A DNA stretch of 9,503 nt from an uncultured Prevotella sp. (GCA_900547085.1 URFI01000082.1:1-9503), one strand, 5' to 3'; shown: positions 1-6,977, counted from the stretch's first letter. Notes: generated from the sequence alone by a model not told the origin. Translations and numbers: made by a program.

Positions 1-54
1 CCAGGGACCTCCAGATTATGAGTCTGTTGCTCTAACCAACTGAGCTACAAGTCC
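1..54 (-). tRNA. tRNA-Met (CAT anticodon), partial, 3' end outside window
   Basis: Read on the minus strand from base 54, this is the 5' two-thirds of a tRNA. It has a 7-base acceptor strand GGACTTG, a D-arm GCTC-AGTTGGTTA-GAGC, an anticodon arm with loop CTCATAA (anticodon CAT), a five-base variable loop, and the first strand of the T-stem (CCTGG) at the window edge. The 3' half of the T-arm and acceptor stem lie outside. A CAT anticodon can belong to elongator Met, initiator Met or lysidine-modified Ile2. The D-arm resembles elongator tRNA-Met, but the missing 3' half prevents a firm choice. Confidence 0.88.
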
Positions 55-88
55 GACTTATTGCAGAAAGCGACTAAGTTTATGGCTG

Positions 89-96
89 CAAAGGTA
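89..96 (-). promoter_or_regulatory. Probable -7 box (TACCTTTG) for the tRNA gene
   Basis: The minus strand reads TACCTTTG, matching the Bacteroidetes housekeeping -7 consensus TAnnTTTG. It ends 34 bases before the mature 5' end of the tRNA, which leaves a short leader for RNase P to remove. No good TTG -33 element is visible about 20 bases further upstream, so the call rests on the -7 box and its position. Confidence 0.5.
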
Positions 97-215
97 AAAA
101 ATAAAATTGATAATCGGAGGAAGAAGTGAGAAAAACTTTCGTTTAACGCATTTTTTCGCAAAAACATCATTCAGACATGGCATAACAAGAATTGCTGAAA
201 AAGACGACACGGAGG

Positions 216-593
216 CTAGCCTGCCAGTTTGATTCCAATCAGCACCATCAGCATTCCGAGACAAACACTTCCTCCCACATACAGAACGGCATACGAAAGA
301 TGACCTTGCTGCACGAGAGACAAACTCTCGTTGGAGAAAGTGGAAAAGGTGGTAAAGCCTCCACAAAAGCCTGTTATCAAGAGTAGTTTGAGATGGTTGT
401 TACCAAGCATGTTCTGGTCAACCAGGCCATAGAGGATTCCAATGACCAAACAACCCAAAAGGTTGACTACAAACGTACCATAGGGAAAGGAATTGGGAAG
501 CCAATCTTGCATGACTTTAGACGTAAGATACCTCATGGCTGAACCCACAGCTCCACCCATGGCTACCATCAACATACTGCGTAGAAAATTCAT
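216..593 (-). CDS. crcB: Fluoride ion channel CrcB (Fluc)
   Basis: This encodes a small four-helix inner-membrane channel that exports fluoride as an antiparallel dimer. From the ATG at 593 it is 125 residues, the usual size for the family. Family motifs appear in order: GGAVGSAMRY (about residues 13-22), PYGTFVVNLLGC (37-48), and the glycine/Thr/Phe-rich pore segment GFCGGFTTFSTFS (75-87), with a final hydrophobic helix at about 101-122. The reading frame stays open upstream to an ATG at 650, but the added 19 residues are not family-like. A -7 promoter box at 598-605 also falls inside that extension, so the 593 start is preferred. The gene stands alone, divergent from the lipoprotein at 812. 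No fluoride riboswitch was recognised upstream. Identification is confident; the start is less so. Confidence 0.93.
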   Translation of the reverse strand: MNFLRSMLMVAMGGAVGSAMRYLTSKVMQDWLPNSFPYGTFVVNLLGCLVIGILYGLVDQNMLGNNHLKLLLITGFCGGFTTFSTFSNESLSLVQQGHLSYAVLYVGGSVCLGMLMVLIGIKLAG

Positions 594-597
594 GTTG

Positions 598-605
598 CAA
601 AGATA
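598..605 (-). promoter_or_regulatory. Candidate -7 box (TATCTTTG) directly before crcB
   Basis: The minus strand reads TATCTTTG, a match to TAnnTTTG, and only four bases (CAAC) separate it from the ATG at 593. If it is used, transcription would begin at or within a few bases of the start codon and give a leaderless or nearly leaderless message. No TTG-type -33 element is seen about 20 bases upstream, so it may be a chance match. Confidence 0.4.
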
Positions 606-688
606 TGAAATCATTTTGAATGTCCCTTCACGGGAAAAGACAAATATCATTGGGTAGATTCAACTTCAAATGGTTTTTAGGTTGATAA

Positions 689-720
689 TTTGTCTGGTTT
701 AGTCAAAAATACTAACTTTG
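689..720 (+). promoter_or_regulatory. Bacteroidetes-type promoter for the lipoprotein gene at 812
   Basis: A TTTG at 689-692 and TAACTTTG at 713-720 are separated by 20 bases. This matches the established Bacteroidetes sigma-ABfr pattern (TTTG, 19-21 bases, TAnnTTTG). Transcription would start near 726 and leave a 5' untranslated region of roughly 85 bases before the ATG at 812. It is the best promoter match in the window. Confidence 0.7.
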
Positions 721-811
721 CAAAGTAAGACAGGCATCTCCAACCGATGTCAGGAATGCCTGGAAATCATCAAAGAAACAAAAAATAAGCTGAAACCATA
801 AATCACGAGAT

Positions 812-1669
812 ATGAACCAGAAGATTTTTAGAATGTTCCTCATTGGATGCGTGGTGGCATGCTTTGCCGCTTGCAGCGACACTTTTGAGGAAGGCGACCC
901 TACACCACCAGAGATTTCTGTAGCCGAGGAGGTAACAACAGACCAGCTCACATTTTCGTTTGACGTAATCAAATGCAAGGGCAAGTTCACGGTAGAAAGT
1001 GAGGACACCCAATCGCCTACTACACCCAAAATCACGATTGAAGACCACCATGTGACAGTAGAACTCATCGCCGACTATACCTTTCTGAAGGTTACGGACG
1101 AGAGTGGATTGTCACAACACATCAAAATAAAATCCACACACCCTGACTTAACTCCCACTATCTACGACATGAGCCAATCGTATGGGGTGAGACAGAGATA
1201 TCCAAGCCTCAAGTTCGGAACAGGAAAGATAAAGATACTGCGTAGCAACCAGGAAAATGGTGTGGCCAAAGTCGGCATCGACCCAGATGGCGTGCTGGTC
1301 ATCGAAAGCATGAAGCCGGGAAGACATTCATTCCAGCTCGCCGACACCCGAGGTGTCGTCCGCTACGTCATTGTGGACGTCAACAAAGGCTGGGACGTTA
1401 CTGGTAGTACACTTGAGGTAGAATGTAAACAAGGTGAAATGCTGAATTTTTCTATCAAATATGGTAACGGTGGATGGAAACTGGTGTCGGCAGCTGTTGA
1501 AACACCTTTCAACGTCCTGGCACCAAAAGGTACAAATGGTGACAGAACTTATCTATACGATTGGCTACAACTAAGAATTCCAAAGGATGCCACAGGACAA
1601 TTAATCTACAAACTTGAAAATAAGGATGGCCTGCATGTTACCATCACCGTGAGCGTGAAAGAAAGGTAG
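812..1669 (+). CDS. Predicted lipoprotein of unknown function
   Basis: This 285-residue protein begins with a lipoprotein signal peptide: basic MNQK, a hydrophobic stretch, and lipobox FAAC with the acylated Cys at residue 21. Residues SDTFEE follow the Cys. Early acidic residues of this kind are typical of Bacteroidetes lipoproteins sent to the outer membrane and often on to the cell surface. The rest looks soluble and beta-rich (many alternating hydrophobic strands, few long helices) with no further membrane segment, suggesting tandem immunoglobulin-like modules. I do not recognise a named family or catalytic motif. The gene is monocistronic, has its own promoter at 689-720, and converges on the broken lipoprotein gene at 1756-2323. 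Coding status and lipidation are well supported; function is not known. Confidence 0.85.
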   Translation: MNQKIFRMFLIGCVVACFAACSDTFEEGDPTPPEISVAEEVTTDQLTFSFDVIKCKGKFTVESEDTQSPTTPKITIEDHHVTVELIADYTFLKVTDESGLSQHIKIKSTHPDLTPTIYDMSQSYGVRQRYPSLKFGTGKIKILRSNQENGVAKVGIDPDGVLVIESMKPGRHSFQLADTRGVVRYVIVDVNKGWDVTGSTLEVECKQGEMLNFSIKYGNGGWKLVSAAVETPFNVLAPKGTNGDRTYLYDWLQLRIPKDATGQLIYKLENKDGLHVTITVSVKER

Positions 1670-1705
1670 ACGGGTACTGATTAGTCGTGATTCTTCACAT
1701 TCCAT

Positions 1706-1723
1706 CATCCTCAAATAAGGATG
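1706..1723. terminator. Small hairpin between convergent lipoprotein genes
   Basis: CATCCT at 1706-1711 and AGGATG at 1718-1723 form a 6-bp stem with a six-base loop. It sits in the 86-bp gap between the stops of two convergent genes, where a bidirectional terminator is expected. No T-run follows on either strand, so this is a weak call. Confidence 0.25.
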
Positions 1724-1755
1724 GCGCATGATGCACGTTATTGATAAACCAAGTT

Positions 1756-2323
1756 TCAAACTTCGATTTTGAATCTGCTACCGTCTTTTAGTGTTATGCT
1801 CATTAGCCCTCTTTTCTTTTCCCATATAAAGCTACGAACTCCCATTAGTTTTTGATTTACACCATTTTCAGCATTAGCACCTTCGACAACAGTTATTTTC
1901 TTCTCTTTGGGGGATATACTAATATCTTCAGAATACAAGCCTCCTAATGTTAGCATTGCAACAATATAAGAATCATTAAAGCGTTTTTCTATATATAACA
2001 ACCCTTCCCACCATGTGTCTTTATGCTTCAATTTGAAGTCTACGGAAGCATTTGCTTTGTATTCATTCTGCCCCTCTAACCAATTACAAGACTTTAAAAT
2101 CAAATATAGAAATATGTTGTTTGTTAGAAACTTGGATAGCAGTAATAATCATTGTATCTGTGGATTGTTGGTCATGTAACAGCAGCGTATCATTTATATG
2201 GTAGGACGCTAGCCATTCAAGTTCATTATCACTTAGATGCGTCTTCTTACAGTATGGTAATCCACATGCAACAAAGCCTATTGCTACGATACCGATGAAC
2301 AAAATGTTTGTTAATAATTTCAT
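1756..2323 (-). pseudogene. Small lipoprotein gene split by a +1 frameshift
   Basis: Two overlapping minus-strand frames appear to be one gene. The 5' part starts with ATG at 2323 and encodes 79 residues: a lipoprotein signal peptide with lipobox FVAC (Cys at residue 20), then a soluble segment ending ...IFDFKVL before a TAA at 2084-2086. The 3' part, in the frame one base further on, continues as ...KSCNWLEGQNEYKA and runs to the stop at 1756. Its only possible own start in the overlap is a TTG with no signal peptide. Skipping one base near 2092 (or removing one from the TTTTAAA run at about 2093-2099) joins the halves into a lipoprotein of about 188 residues. I recall similar Bacteroidetes lipoproteins with a CNWLEG segment after the signal-bearing half, but I cannot name the family. 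The frameshift could be real decay or a sequencing error. Confidence 0.65.
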
Positions 2324-2330
2324 TTATCTA

Positions 2331-2553
2331 AATACTCTGTTAATTCTCATATAATCATGTGACAACAAACGAGTTAATCAACCATATATAACTAATAATA
2401 TTTATTTAAGAAACAGACTGTCAGCAACTATATAGCAAATTAAACATCAAGAAAATGGCAGCAGAACTACTCAACCAATATACGGAAAGCTGCAAAGATG
2501 CTGTCAAAAATTCATGCGCAAAATTAGGCAAAACTTTCGAGGATCTACTCTTG
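2331..2553 (+). repeat. Direct repeat copy 1: IS left-end remnant
   Basis: This stretch aligns with 6451-6674 in the same orientation. Shared landmarks in order are a CTGTTA-TTCTCAT block, an A/T-rich tract with ATATATAAC, AAACATCAAG just before an ATG, and 33 codons beginning at 2455. By hand count, 87 of 99 bases in the codon part match copy 2, and 10 of the 12 differences change the amino acid. That pattern indicates decay rather than selection on a peptide. After 2553 the copies diverge completely. The open frame continues to 2784 only as a shadow over the end of the receptor gene. Best read as the truncated left end of an insertion sequence, whose transposase is recognisable only in copy 2. 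It fills most of the 308-bp gap between 2324 and 2631. Confidence 0.72.
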
Positions 2554-2601
2554 CTTACTTGGATATTAAATTGGTCAGCCGCTCATCAAAGGTTAGTTTG
2601 G

Positions 2602-2619
2602 CATCTTGACATTAAGATG
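2602..2619 (-). terminator. Hairpin downstream of the receptor operon
   Basis: CATCTT at 2602-2607 and AAGATG at 2614-2619 form a 6-bp stem with loop GACATT, starting 12 bases after the receptor stop codon. On the minus strand no T-run follows, so it is at best a weak terminator for the operon. An overlapping alternative pairing also exists: GATGTG at 2616-2621 with CACATC at 2633-2638. Confidence 0.3.
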
Positions 2620-2631
2620 TGGGCGTTTTTG

Positions 2632-5238
2632 TCACATCGCACGCATCTTCTCATCGCTGTTGCTCTGCTCGATGGAATCGTGTTGTTTCCGTTTTCCCTT
2701 TGTAAAGGTATAATAGATGGAGAAGGAGAAAAAGGGAAGGAACCTGCCATACATGTAGGTTTTCCGATAAATCTTATTGGTTAAGGTATAACTCCAGTTC
2801 TTCTGCCCGCAAATCAGGTCATTGACCGACAATTTGCAGGTGAGTTTGTCGTTGAAGAATGTCTTCATGCACGAGAAGTCCAACTGGTGGTAATCCCTGC
2901 TCCTGCCGTATGCCGACTTGGATTCGGAGATATAGCGGTAGAGCAACTGCATGCGGATATCCAGCGGAAGAACGAAGGTGTGCTGCGTGTAGATTTTCCA
3001 GTCGAAATTGTTGACGGAAGTCTCGGAAGTGATATACTTATCAAAACTTACCCTCGCTTGATTCACAATCGACCACCACGATGCTACGTTGATGGGGACA
3101 TAGAGGTTGAGATTGGTCAGCCGGTTTTTCACCCCATCCACATAACTTGCCACGGTCATTGCCTGTCCGTCCACGGTTTCTGTCCTGTTGTAATTGTCAA
3201 GACCGTTGTTGCTCCACACGTGCGTGAGGGTAAGGTTGTATTTCTGCGCCAACTGGTAAGTAACGCTAATATGGTTGCTGTAGTCGGGTCGCAAATTTGG
3301 ATTTCCCATATTTAGCGTATAACGAGAGTGATAATAACGGTATGGCATCAGTCGTGTGAAGCCCACTCGTTGCGTTCTTCGGGATGCGGAAAATATCATT
3401 GTGTGCTGTTTGTTCAAGCGGTAAGTGTAGTACAGGCTGGGGAACAGGTCGAAATGGCGGTAGGAGAAGTCGTAGCCATCAGCTTTGGCGTAGTTGTACT
3501 CACCCCGAAGCCCAGCCGTCAGGTTCCATTTCTTGCCCGAAAGATCGTATTTCAGATATGCCGCTTGCAGGTCTTCCGCATATTTAAATGAGTAGCCCTT
3601 GCCGGCACTGCTGCTCCAACTACCGTTTGTGAGTGTTTGCTCCTCGAACTCGTTGTCTTTTAAGGAATGGCTGTATTTGATGCCAGCCATCAGACTGCCA
3701 TGCTTCAGGAAGTCCCATTCCACTCTTGTTTCGCCCGAAAGAATGAAAAAAGGAACGGATTGATGATGGCGCAGGTTCTCGGTGGAAAGGAGAGCACCGT
3801 TGCGGTCGTAATTTTTGTACTCAAACTCATCGTCGTTGGGATAAAAACTCTTTGCCACATCTGCCAGCACCAGCAGTTTGTTGCGGTCGTCAGGTCCAAA
3901 CTTGTGTGTAAAGTTCATCGATGCGCTCAGCGTGTTCTGGTTTTGGATGGTTTCATGCTTGATGTCGGTGTACACCATTTTAGGAGCGTTCGCCCCATCC
4001 ACCAAGGTGTAGCCGTTCACATGCTCATCTTTGTACCAGTGTGAATAGTTGAGGTTCAAGGCGAATTTGTTTCTCGCATTGAAATCGTAATAGATGTTCG
4101 AATTGATAGTTCCTATCACGTCGTCCATTCTATCAACTATATTGTTTTGGTAGTTGACTAACTTTTCATAGTTCTTGGTCAATTCATCCGCACACAAATA
4201 ACCTTTGCCGAAAGTGCCGTTGGCAGAGATATCAAACCCGAACTTTCCTTTTCCGTAGCCATAGGAGACGTATGGTCTGACGGCTTTGTAATTGATGAAA
4301 TCTACAGAGCTGCCGACAACCAGTTGCGAGCCGCTTTGCCGTTCTTTGGTGAGAATCCTCAAGACACCGCCCATGCCCTGTGCCGCAAATTCGGCAGAAG
4401 GATTGGGGATAATCTCAATCTTGTCAATGGTTTCCGAACGGATGCCTTTTAAATAAGCCACGAGTTCGCTGCCCGAAAGGTGGATGCTGCGATCGTCTAT
4501 CATGACCTGTGCACCAGAAATGCCATTGATAGAAATGTCGTTTCCGTTGAGCCACACGCCGGGAAGTTGCGTCAAGAGCGATTCCGCCGTGTTGCCAATC
4601 CCAAGAATGGTGTTGCCGATATTGACCGAATAACGGTCGCCTTTATAAGTGACCGTGGGGCGAAGGGTGGTCACCTTTACTTCTTTTAGCGTTTTCGTAT
4701 CTTCATACAGGCGGAGTGTTCCCACTCTGTTTTGTGAAAAACGCACATAAGCTGTGCGGTAGCCCACGAAAGACAGTCGCGCCAATACGGGATGAACGTC
4801 GCATGGAATGACGAACAATCCGTCGCTATTGGTCACGCCACCCGTGATGAAAGAACTATCTTTGGGATTGAGCAATGCCACGTTGGCAAACTCTATGGGA
4901 CGATTGTTGCGGTTCACCAAATGACCTATGTATTTCCGCTCCGCCTTCTGTACACACTCCACATAGATGTCGTTGCTTTCTCCAATGGTCATTAGAATGG
5001 GATAGAAACCAATCAATTGCTGAATGGCATCGCCCACACGCTTGTTTTGGACGGATGCCGTCACCTTAAAATCTTCCAGTTCATTGTAAATGAACACGAT
5101 TTTATAATGTGTGTTTTGTGCTTGGATAAATTTGAGAGCATCCGACATGGAGACGTTGCGAAACTCGTGCGTGATGCGCTGTGCACCGACATTGAAAACG
5201 ATAGCACACATGAGAATAAGAAACAAGACTTTTTTCAT
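2632..5238 (-). CDS. TonB-dependent outer-membrane transducer with STN domain
   Basis: An 868-residue outer-membrane beta-barrel receptor. Domains in order: signal peptide (about 1-19); STN (secretin/TonB short N-terminal) signalling domain (about 22-95), the part that contacts an anti-sigma factor in the periplasm; a carboxypeptidase-regulatory-like beta-sandwich (about 103-185) typical of Bacteroidetes receptors; a plug (about 195-298) with LLTQLPGV and IEIIPNPSAEFAAQGMGG; then a barrel resembling the 'outer membrane protein beta-barrel' family PF14905. The ATG overlaps the anti-sigma stop as ATGA, so translation is probably coupled. The domain set and the sigma/anti-sigma genes upstream indicate a FecA-type transducer: ligand binding activates the ECF factor, which then raises operon expression. 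No SusD-like gene follows, so a large glycan ligand of the SusCD kind is less likely. The ligand is unknown. Length and reading frame are intact. Confidence 0.9.
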   Translation of the reverse strand: MKKVLFLILMCAIVFNVGAQRITHEFRNVSMSDALKFIQAQNTHYKIVFIYNELEDFKVTASVQNKRVGDAIQQLIGFYPILMTIGESNDIYVECVQKAERKYIGHLVNRNNRPIEFANVALLNPKDSSFITGGVTNSDGLFVIPCDVHPVLARLSFVGYRTAYVRFSQNRVGTLRLYEDTKTLKEVKVTTLRPTVTYKGDRYSVNIGNTILGIGNTAESLLTQLPGVWLNGNDISINGISGAQVMIDDRSIHLSGSELVAYLKGIRSETIDKIEIIPNPSAEFAAQGMGGVLRILTKERQSGSQLVVGSSVDFINYKAVRPYVSYGYGKGKFGFDISANGTFGKGYLCADELTKNYEKLVNYQNNIVDRMDDVIGTINSNIYYDFNARNKFALNLNYSHWYKDEHVNGYTLVDGANAPKMVYTDIKHETIQNQNTLSASMNFTHKFGPDDRNKLLVLADVAKSFYPNDDEFEYKNYDRNGALLSTENLRHHQSVPFFILSGETRVEWDFLKHGSLMAGIKYSHSLKDNEFEEQTLTNGSWSSSAGKGYSFKYAEDLQAAYLKYDLSGKKWNLTAGLRGEYNYAKADGYDFSYRHFDLFPSLYYTYRLNKQHTMIFSASRRTQRVGFTRLMPYRYYHSRYTLNMGNPNLRPDYSNHISVTYQLAQKYNLTLTHVWSNNGLDNYNRTETVDGQAMTVASYVDGVKNRLTNLNLYVPINVASWWSIVNQARVSFDKYITSETSVNNFDWKIYTQHTFVLPLDIRMQLLYRYISESKSAYGRSRDYHQLDFSCMKTFFNDKLTCKLSVNDLICGQKNWSYTLTNKIYRKTYMYGRFLPFFSFSIYYTFTKGKRKQHDSIEQSNSDEKMRAM

Positions 5239-5897
5239 GGCTCGGTCGTGCTTTGTGGTTCAACAATCAGTTGGTTCTCTTCCAATTGGAATTGCAGGGT
5301 TTTGAAGTGGTTGAGCATTTCCACCACCTTTTCTATGGGGTACGAGGGATTCCATTCGAAGAACAGGCGCAGTTGTTTTACTTCCTCGTTGCGGTAAACT
5401 ACATTGATGTGATAGTGGTTGGATAGTTCTGCAAGAATGTTTTCCAAAGGCACATTGTCGAAAAGTTTTACAGCGGGTACGGCAATCGTGTCCTTTCGGA
5501 CAGTATCGGCAACAACAACCGTTCTTGACTCTTTCGCATTGTTCACCGCAGCGGAATGTCCGTTTGTGGAACGGAAGCCGAAAAATCCCGTGCTGATAGT
5601 GGCAATGGCAATGCCCGAAACCAGCAACACACCAATAAATACGGCTGCCACTTTTCGCCAAAGCGTAACGACTTGTGCCTTTACCAGATATTCGTGAGCC
5701 AATCGTTTCCACTCTTTGTCCACGTCTTCTTCCGTCAGTCGAGAATCGTTCTCGTTGGCACTGGCGGCACTTTTCGTCTTGGAGAGCAAGGAATACAATT
5801 GCCTACATTCCTCGTCTTCCAACAGCTCCTCCCATTGCTCATGAGTATATTCATGGGGGTGTTCCATCATTTGAAGCAGAAGTTCAGTCTTTTCCAT
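5235..5897 (-). CDS. Compact FecR-like anti-sigma factor with C-terminal STN-like domain
   Basis: A 220-residue single-pass inner-membrane protein. Residues 1-80 are cytoplasmic, acidic and helical, and would bind the sigma factor. A membrane helix spans about 82-104 (VAAVFIGVLLVSGIAIA). A short linker leads to a periplasmic domain at about 143-213 that resembles DUF4974, the STN-like C-terminal part of Bacteroidetes FecR proteins. Its pattern (FDNVPLENIL, INVVYRN, ENQLIVE) parallels the STN domain of the adjacent receptor (FRNVSMSDAL, KIVFIYN, SNDIYVE). Typical FecR proteins are about 300 residues or more and carry an all-beta FecR domain between the helix and this region; here that domain appears to be absent. 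The gene overlaps the sigma gene by 14 bases and the receptor by 4. It most likely holds the ECF factor inactive until the receptor signals. Confidence 0.85.
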   Translation of the reverse strand: MEKTELLLQMMEHPHEYTHEQWEELLEDEECRQLYSLLSKTKSAASANENDSRLTEEDVDKEWKRLAHEYLVKAQVVTLWRKVAAVFIGVLLVSGIAIATISTGFFGFRSTNGHSAAVNNAKESRTVVVADTVRKDTIAVPAVKLFDNVPLENILAELSNHYHINVVYRNEEVKQLRLFFEWNPSYPIEKVVEMLNHFKTLQFQLEENQLIVEPQSTTEP

Positions 5898-6393
5898 TTC
5901 TACCTTTTTTTAGTTGTTCACGTAACTGTTTCATTGCATGACGCAAATGTTTATAGACGGCAGTCTCGCTTATGCCCATCATTTGGGCAATCTCTTTGAA
6001 AGTGCGCTTGGCATGGTAGTGCATCAACAGGATTTCCCGACATCTGGGCGGCTGAATCCTTTCCAATTCTTTTTCCAATGCCTTTATCTCCTCCTCCAAC
6101 TTTCTCGGCTCTTGGCATTGCTCCAGTTCTTGGTCGAGAAGATAAAGTCTTTCCACCCGCTCCTGAATTTCCATGTTCCTGATGCGGTTCAAGCATCTGT
6201 TTCGCACGCTTGTCATCAAATACGCAACTGCCGTATCCGCCTTCAAGTCCTTTCCACTCTCAAGAATGTAGGCAAAGACGTCGTGCACAATATCCTTGCT
6301 CTCGGCATCATCATGGAGCATGATGCTTGCCAAGCGGTACATTTCACGGTAGTGTTGCTTGAAGAGCGATGCAAGTTGTTTTCTGTCCGTCAT
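5884..6393 (-). CDS. ECF-type RNA polymerase sigma factor
   Basis: A 169-residue sigma-70 family ECF factor, the normal length. Region 2 covers about residues 8-73, with the core-binding stretch AESKDIVHDVFAYI and the -10-recognising end TSVRNRCLNRIR. A glutamate-rich linker follows (about 85-112). Region 4 covers about 112-160, with a helix-turn-helix at about 131-152 (TFKEIAQMMGISETAVYKHL) that reads the -35 element. It is first in the operon with the anti-sigma factor and receptor, as in FecI/FecR/FecA systems. The ATG at 6393 gives a proper region 2 start. No clear housekeeping -7 box is seen within about 80 bases upstream, so the operon may depend on its own sigma factor, whose target sequence cannot be inferred from one copy. 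Confidence 0.93.
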   Translation of the reverse strand: MTDRKQLASLFKQHYREMYRLASIMLHDDAESKDIVHDVFAYILESGKDLKADTAVAYLMTSVRNRCLNRIRNMEIQERVERLYLLDQELEQCQEPRKLEEEIKALEKELERIQPPRCREILLMHYHAKRTFKEIAQMMGISETAVYKHLRHAMKQLREQLKKGRNGKD

Positions 6394-6450
6394 ACATCTA
6401 TATTACACATGAAAGCGGATTTACTAAACCGTAAATGGAAACTTTTTTTA

Positions 6451-6674
6451 TAATATTCTGTTACTTCTCATGTAATCGCTTGGAAATGAGTGAATTAATT
6501 TACAATATATAACGAATAAAATATGGTTAAACAGCTGATTATCAGTAACCTTATAGTAATCAAAACATCAAGTAAATGACAGCAGAACCACTCGACCCAT
6601 ATACGGAAATCTGCAGAGATGCCGCCAAAAGTTCATCCGCAAAATTAGGTAAAACTTTCGAGAATCTACTCTTG
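6451..6674 (+). repeat. Direct repeat copy 2: IS left end with transposase start
   Basis: This is the second copy of the repeat at 2331-2553, in the same orientation. The non-coding first half (6451-6575) is less well conserved than the 33-codon second half (6576-6674), where 87 of 99 bases match by hand count. It begins 58 bases upstream of the sigma-factor ATG, so the operon's upstream control region probably lies in or next to this repeat. Unlike copy 1, it continues into recognisable transposase sequence. No matching right end or target duplication could be identified by eye. Confidence 0.72.
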
Positions 6675-6808
6675 GGGATTCTCTTATTGTACACGGCGAT
6701 ACTAAGAAAGATAAATTCACTTAGATGGAGCGTTACGATACACATTGCGAGCAGAGCTACAGAACGAATTTCTATCGCTGCCGAACTATGTGCATCAACT
6801 GGGTTAGG
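6576..6808 (+). pseudogene. Decayed transposase N-terminus (IS4-like, probable)
   Basis: The frame opening with ATG at 6576 encodes MTAEPLDPYTEICRDAAKSS, then GKTFENLLLGILLLYTAILRKINSL, and then loses homology. The frame at 6725 picks up at MERYDTHCEQSYRTNF and runs to about INWVR at 6808. Adding one base near 6721 (CTTAG to CTTCAG) fuses them as ...KINSLQMERYDTHCEQSYRTNF. This matches the remembered N-terminal pattern of Bacteroidetes DDE transposases related to IS4 (hydrophobic helix, K-x-N-F-x-Q-x-x-R-Y, then E-x-x-Y-R-x-x-F). The catalytic DDE core is missing, so the element cannot move by itself. The family name is inferred from memory of the pattern, not from a search. Confidence 0.55.
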
Positions 6809-6977
6809 CTACGGGCTTTTGGGTTGCCAGCCTGTGGCAAAGTGCCGTGCTTGCTGTGCTTGCTGCTACTCAAAAGGTTTACACCGGCACGCCAATTTGT
6901 TGAATATTTTATCAAAAAATGGCCCCAAAAACGGCTCTTCAAAACTTTCAATCTAGAAAAAAACAATAGGCAAACGT

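Noticed and set aside
594..811. Fluoride riboswitch or shared operator between crcB and the lipoprotein
   Set aside because: No conserved fluoride riboswitch core was recognised on the minus strand and the candidate crcB promoter leaves almost no leader.
2084..2103. Programmed frameshift in the split lipoprotein
   Set aside because: The required shift is +1, the TTTTAAAG context does not form a -1 slippery heptamer in the used frame, and no downstream structure was evident; an indel is simpler.
2455..2784. Open frame of 109 codons on the plus strand
   Set aside because: Only the first 33 codons match the repeat; the rest crosses the 3' end of the receptor gene in antisense and is not protein-like.
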